The notes beneath the pieces are model-generated. The model ran no database searches, was not told the DNA's origin, and saw only the letters and a list, made by a program, of their open reading frames with translations. From Streptomyces phaeochromogenes (GTDB taxonomy: Bacteria; Actinomycetota; Actinomycetes; Streptomycetales; Streptomycetaceae), in the NCBI RefSeq assembly GCF_001418655.1, contig NZ_LIQZ01000056.1, positions 1 through 35,055 of the forward strand: a DNA stretch of 35,055 nucleotides, read 5' to 3'. How positions within the stretch are numbered: position 1 is the first letter of the stretch; each line of letters begins with the position of its first letter. The translations under genes were made by a program, and so were the position numbers. Positions 31,783-35,055 of this stretch are shown piece after piece.

Positions 31783-33914
31783 CCACCCGTATAGAGAAGC
31801 AAGAGGACACCGTGTCCACGACTACTCCCACCCGGGCGCCGCACAGCGATGTGCCGACCGGTCACAAGGACGAAGGACGCGTCGGCGCGGGTCTGTTCGA
31901 CCCGAAGCAGCTGCTGAAGTCGCTGCCGGACGCCTGTCGCAAGCTCGACCCGCGGGTGATGGTCAAGTCCCCCGTGATGTTCGTGGTGTTGGTGGGCTCG
32001 GTCCTGACGACCGTGTTCTCCTTCAAGGACCCGGGCGACTGGTTCGGCTGGGCCATCAGCGCCTGGCTCTGGCTCACCGTGATCTTCGCCAACCTGGCGG
32101 AGGCGGTGGCCGAGGGCCGCGGCAAGGCCCAGGCGGACACCCTGCGCAAGGCCAAGACCGACACCGTCGCGCGCCGGCTGTCCAAGGACGGCGGATCCGA
32201 GGATCAGGTGCCGGGCACCGAACTGCGCGTCGGCGACCTGGTCGTCTGCGAGGCGGGCGACATCATCCCCGGCGACGGTGACGTCGTCGAGGGCGTGGCG
32301 TCCGTGGACGAGTCGGCCATCACCGGCGAGTCGGCCCCGGTCATCCGCGAGTCCGGCGGCGACCGGTCCGCGGTCACCGGCGGTACGAAGGTGCTGTCCG
32401 ACCGCATCGTCATCAAGATCACGACGAAGCCGGGCGAGACCTTCATCGACCGCATGATCGCCCTGGTCGAGGGCGCGGCCCGGCAGAAGACGCCCAACGA
32501 GATCGCGCTGAACATCCTGCTCGCCTCGCTGACGATCGTCTTCCTGCTGGCCGTCGCCACGCTGCCGCCGTTCGCGGACTATGCGGGCACGCACCTCACG
32601 ATGGTCGTGCTGGTGGCCCTGCTCGTCTGTCTGATCCCGACCACCATCGGCGCGCTGCTCTCCGCGATCGGCATCGCGGGCATGGACCGGCTGGTGCAGC
32701 GGAACGTACTCGCCATGTCCGGCAGGGCAGTTGAGGCGGCGGGTGACGTGTCGACCCTGCTCCTCGACAAGACCGGCACCATCACGCTCGGCAACCGGCA
32801 GGCCTCCGAGTTCGTGCCGGTGAGCGGCACCACCGACGCCGTCCTGGCCGACGCCGCCCAGCTCTCCTCACTGGCCGACGAGACGCCCGAGGGCCGCTCC
32901 ATCGTCGTCCTGGCGAAGGAGAAGTACGGGCTGCGCGAGCGGAGCCAGGGCGAACTGTCCGGCGCCGAGTGGATCGCCTTCACCGCCCAGACCCGTATGT
33001 CGGGCGTGGACGTCGACGGGCGCAAGATCCGCAAGGGTGCGGCCGGTTCGGTCATGGCCTGGGTCCGGGAGCAGGGCGGCGAGGTGTCCGAGGACGCCGA
33101 CACCCTGGCCAACCGGATCTCCGAGGCGGGCGGCACCCCGCTGCTCGTGGCGATCGAGGACAGCGAAGGTGCCCGGGTGTTGGGCGTCATCCACTTGAAG
33201 GACGTCGTCAAGGACGGCATGCGCGAGCGGTTCGACGAACTGCGCCGAATGGGCATCAAGACCGTCATGATCACGGGTGACAACCCGCTGACCGCCAAGG
33301 CGATCGCGGACGAGGCAGGCGTCGACGACTTCCTCGCGGAGGCCACTCCCGAGGACAAGATGGCCCTCATCAAGCGCGAGCAGGCGGGCGGCAAGCTCGT
33401 CGCGATGACCGGCGACGGCACGAACGACGCGCCCGCGCTGGCCCAGGCGGACGTCGGCGTGGCGATGAACACGGGTACGTCGGCCGCGAAGGAGGCCGGC
33501 AACATGGTCGACCTCGACTCCAACCCGACCAAACTCATCGAGATCGTCGAGATCGGCAAGCAACTCCTCATCACCCGGGGCGCGTTGACGACGTTCTCCA
33601 TCGCCAACGACGTCGCGAAGTACTTCGCGATCATCCCGGCGCTGTTCGCGGCGGTCTATCCGGGCCTGGACAAGCTCAACATCATGCAGCTGTCCTCGCC
33701 CGACTCCGCGATCCTGTCCGCGGTCATCTTCAACGCGCTGATCATCATCGCCCTGGTGCCGCTCGCCCTGCGGGGCGTGCAGTACCGGCCGGTGAGCGCG
33801 GACAAGCTGCTGCGGCGCAACCTCGGGATCTACGGCCTGGGCGGGCTGATCGCGCCCTTCATCGGCATCAAGATCATCGACCTGATCATCTCCCTCATCC
33901 CCGGAATCGGCTGA
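31779..33914 (+). CDS. kdpB: KdpB, P-type ATPase catalytic subunit
   Basis: A 711-residue P-type ATPase that hydrolyses ATP to drive K+ uptake. Visible motifs are the actuator [10 protein letters not shown], the phosphorylation site DKTGT with D330, nucleotide-domain [11 protein letters not shown], the hinge [15 protein letters not shown] and [25 protein letters not shown]. About seven membrane helices are present. The ATG at 31779 overlaps the kdpA stop (ATGA). An alternative GTG at 31812 would remove 11 residues of a non-conserved leader and cannot be excluded. The long open frame before it, in the same phase, is antigenic noise inside kdpA and not part of the gene. Confidence 0.97.
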   Translation: MTTRIEKQEDTVSTTTPTRAPHSDVPTGHKDEGRVGAGLFDPKQLLKSLPDACRKLDPRVMVKSPVMFVVLVGSVLTTVFSFKDPGDWFGWAISAWLWLTVIFANLAEAVAEGRGKAQADTLRKAKTDTVARRLSKDGGSEDQVPGTELRVGDLVVCEAGDIIPGDGDVVEGVASVDESAITGESAPVIRESGGDRSAVTGGTKVLSDRIVIKITTKPGETFIDRMIALVEGAARQKTPNEIALNILLASLTIVFLLAVATLPPFADYAGTHLTMVVLVALLVCLIPTTIGALLSAIGIAGMDRLVQRNVLAMSGRAVEAAGDVSTLLLDKTGTITLGNRQASEFVPVSGTTDAVLADAAQLSSLADETPEGRSIVVLAKEKYGLRERSQGELSGAEWIAFTAQTRMSGVDVDGRKIRKGAAGSVMAWVREQGGEVSEDADTLANRISEAGGTPLLVAIEDSEGARVLGVIHLKDVVKDGMRERFDELRRMGIKTVMITGDNPLTAKAIADEAGVDDFLAEATPEDKMALIKREQAGGKLVAMTGDGTNDAPALAQADVGVAMNTGTSAAKEAGNMVDLDSNPTKLIEIVEIGKQLLITRGALTTFSIANDVAKYFAIIPALFAAVYPGLDKLNIMQLSSPDSAILSAVIFNALIIIALVPLALRGVQYRPVSADKLLRRNLGIYGLGGLIAPFIGIKIIDLIISLIPGIG

Positions 33915-33920
33915 TCGGCA

Positions 33921-34631
33921 ATGAACAACTCGGTATCCAACACTGCTCGGTTGCTCTGGGCCGGCCTGCGCGCGCTGCTCGTCCTGACGGTGGTGACGGG
34001 CATCATCTACCCGCTGGCCATCACCGGCGTCGCCCAAGGACTCTTCAACGACAAGGCGAACGGCTCGGAGATCACGTCGAACGGCAAGGTCGTCGGCTCC
34101 TCGCTCATCGGCCAGGCCTACAACCTGCCGCTGAAGAAGGGCCAGGAGACCCCGGAGCCGGACCTGAAGTGGTTCCAGGGCCGTCCGCAGAACGGCCTGG
34201 GCACCAACAGCGTCAACACCCAGTACAAGCTGATCCTGTCCGGCGCCACCAACCGCTCCGGTGACAACGGCGCGGTCGACGGTGTCTGCCCGAAGGACCC
34301 GGCGAAGGCCGAGGAAGCCACCCTCTGCCAGTGGGTCGTCGCCGCCAAGGACGCCGTTATCAAGGACAACTCCGTGAACGGCTACACGGTCAAGAGCGTG
34401 CCGCCCGACGCGGTCACCTCCTCCGGCTCCGGCCTGGACCCGGACATCTCCCCGGCGTACGCCGACATCCAGGTCCACCGGGTCGCGGAGAAGAACGGGC
34501 TGCCCGTCGCCCAGGTCCAGAAGCTGGTCGACGACCACACCGACGGCCGTACGCTCGGCTTCATCGGGGAGCCCACGGTCAACGTCCTCCAACTCAACAT
34601 CGCGCTCAAGGAACTTGTGGCGAAGAGCTGA
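33921..34631 (+). CDS. kdpC: KdpC, accessory subunit of the K+-transporting ATPase
   Basis: A 236-residue subunit with one N-terminal membrane helix (about 10-38, LLWAGLRALLVLTVVTGIIY) followed by PLAITGVAQGLF and an external domain. Landmarks are GSSLIGQAYNLP, WFQGRPQNGLGTNS, SGATNRSG, GSGLDPDISPAYADIQVHRV and DGRTLGFIGEPTVNVLQLN near the end. The external domain has an insertion with two cysteines (CPKDPAKAEEATLC) that is longer than in enterobacterial KdpC (about 190 residues) and could form a disulphide. It begins six bases after the kdpB stop. Confidence 0.95.
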   Translation: MNNSVSNTARLLWAGLRALLVLTVVTGIIYPLAITGVAQGLFNDKANGSEITSNGKVVGSSLIGQAYNLPLKKGQETPEPDLKWFQGRPQNGLGTNSVNTQYKLILSGATNRSGDNGAVDGVCPKDPAKAEEATLCQWVVAAKDAVIKDNSVNGYTVKSVPPDAVTSSGSGLDPDISPAYADIQVHRVAEKNGLPVAQVQKLVDDHTDGRTLGFIGEPTVNVLQLNIALKELVAKS

Positions 34632-34648
34632 TGGCCTTACGCGCATCA

Positions 34649-34697
34649 TGCGGGAGTTGGCGGCCGGGGCGACACCCCGTTCCGTCAACTCCCGCAG
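34649..34697 (+). terminator. Long hairpin between kdpC and kdpE
   Basis: A perfect 11-bp inverted repeat (34649-34659 TGCGGGAGTTG with 34687-34697) is extended by a G-T wobble and three further pairs. After a small internal loop, a 5-bp CGGGG/CCCCG inner stem closes on the loop CGACA. About 20 base pairs are formed in 49 bases. No T-run follows, as is common for actinobacterial terminators. It lies 17 bases after the kdpC stop and about 60 bases before kdpE, so it may terminate or attenuate read-through into kdpE, or protect the kdpFABC message. Confidence 0.75.
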
Positions 34698-34755
34698 CCA
34701 TGAAGCTTGTTCCGTACGACCTCGGCCCTCCGTGCAACAGGAAAGGCGTACACCG

Positions 34756-35055
34756 ATGACCCGGGTACTGGTGGTGGAGGACGACCCTCAGCTCGTCCGG
34801 GCCCTCGTGATCAACCTTCAGGCCCGCAAGTACGGAGTGGACCCGGCACCCGACGGCGCCACCGCGCTCCGTCTCGCCGCCGCGCGCCAGCCCGACGTGG
34901 TCGTCCTGGACCTGGGTCTGCCGGACATGGACGGGGTGGACGTCATCAAGGCGCTGCGCGGCTGGACCCGCGTACCGATCCTGGTGCTGTCCGCCCGCCG
35001 GGCCTCCGACGAGAAGGTGGCCGCGCTCGACGCGGGCGCCGACGACTACGTCACC
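34756..35055 (+). CDS. kdpE: KdpE response regulator, N-terminal part (cut by window end)
   Basis: The first 100 residues of an OmpR-family regulator are present. The receiver domain starts MTRVLVVEDDPQLVRALVIN, with the acidic pocket E8-D9-D10, phospho-acceptor D52 in VVVLDLGLPDMDG, the LSAR switch region and a family-typical DAGADDYVT at the cut. The C-terminal winged-helix DNA-binding domain lies outside the window. The ATG at 34756 follows AGGAAAGG. KdpD is its expected partner, encoded 8 kb upstream on the same strand, and the kdp promoter is its expected target. Confidence 0.93.
   Translation, partial: MTRVLVVEDDPQLVRALVINLQARKYGVDPAPDGATALRLAAARQPDVVVLDLGLPDMDGVDVIKALRGWTRVPILVLSARRASDEKVAALDAGADDYVT

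Noticed and set aside
32868..34688. A 606-codon open frame antisense to kdpB and kdpC.
   Set aside because: It follows from GC-rich codon bias on the opposite strand; composition is Arg/Asp/Gly/Gln-heavy with no domain, and it crosses two certain genes.
1..35055. CRISPR arrays, IS ends, tRNA genes, integrase or attachment sites.
   Set aside because: None was seen on reading; the repeats present are short, local and not flanked by cas, transposase or tRNA sequence.

Overview
The window is high-GC actinobacterial DNA, most likely Streptomyces or a close relative. The evidence is strong third-position GC bias, a mycothiol-dependent-type enzyme, a DUF1707 protein, receptor-type Ser/Thr kinases, an MmyB-type regulator remnant, many GTG starts and several apparently leaderless genes. 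I see no rRNA, tRNA, CRISPR array, IS element or phage gene.

Region 1 (1-10.7 kb) is accessory. It holds a maleylpyruvate-isomerase-family enzyme, a beta-hydroxyacid dehydrogenase, an MFS permease with a repeat-bearing loop, two membrane Ser/Thr kinases with different extracellular modules (a PQQ-type propeller in one, an unrecognised domain in the other), and a divergent EamA exporter/LysR pair. It is scarred by decay. There is a frameshifted C-terminal piece of a LacI-type regulator (about 925-1111). There are also the 3' halves of an SDR gene and an MmyB-like regulator gene joined head to head (5917-6498), which is best explained by deletion of the shared promoter and both gene starts.

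Region 2 (10.7-12.65 kb) is a large APC-superfamily permease with a C-terminal cytoplasmic domain.

Region 3 (12.99-22.1 kb, all minus strand) is an eight-gene sugar-acid operon, read from right to left: LacI repressor, D-2-hydroxyacid dehydrogenase, mannonate-dehydratase-type enolase-superfamily enzyme, mannitol-dehydrogenase-family (fructuronate-reductase-like) enzyme, zinc alcohol dehydrogenase, MHS-type MFS permease, KDPG aldolase and KDG kinase. Most junctions are 4-bp stop/start overlaps. The enzymes spell a route from an aldonate such as L-gulonate or L-idonate through fructuronate and mannonate to KDG, KDPG, pyruvate and glyceraldehyde-3-phosphate. A TTGCGCAA palindrome lies between the -35 and -10 of lacI and recurs twice inside the start of lacI, where it is spelled with rare codons. 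It looks like a three-operator autorepression circuit.

Region 4 (22.2-24 kb) has a small helical-repeat protein divergent from a MerR regulator across a classic MerR-type dyad, then a DUF1707 protein.

Region 5 (24-35 kb, plus strand) is a potassium-uptake island with an unusual order: kdpD, a DUF4118-only protein, a KimA-type K+ importer, a 27-residue membrane peptide, kdpF, kdpA, kdpB, kdpC, a long hairpin, and kdpE cut by the window end. A 16-bp direct-repeat motif (GTNNN-N6-GTCAA) lies ahead of kdpD, kimA and, twice, the kdpF cluster. I propose it as the KdpE box linking both K+ systems.
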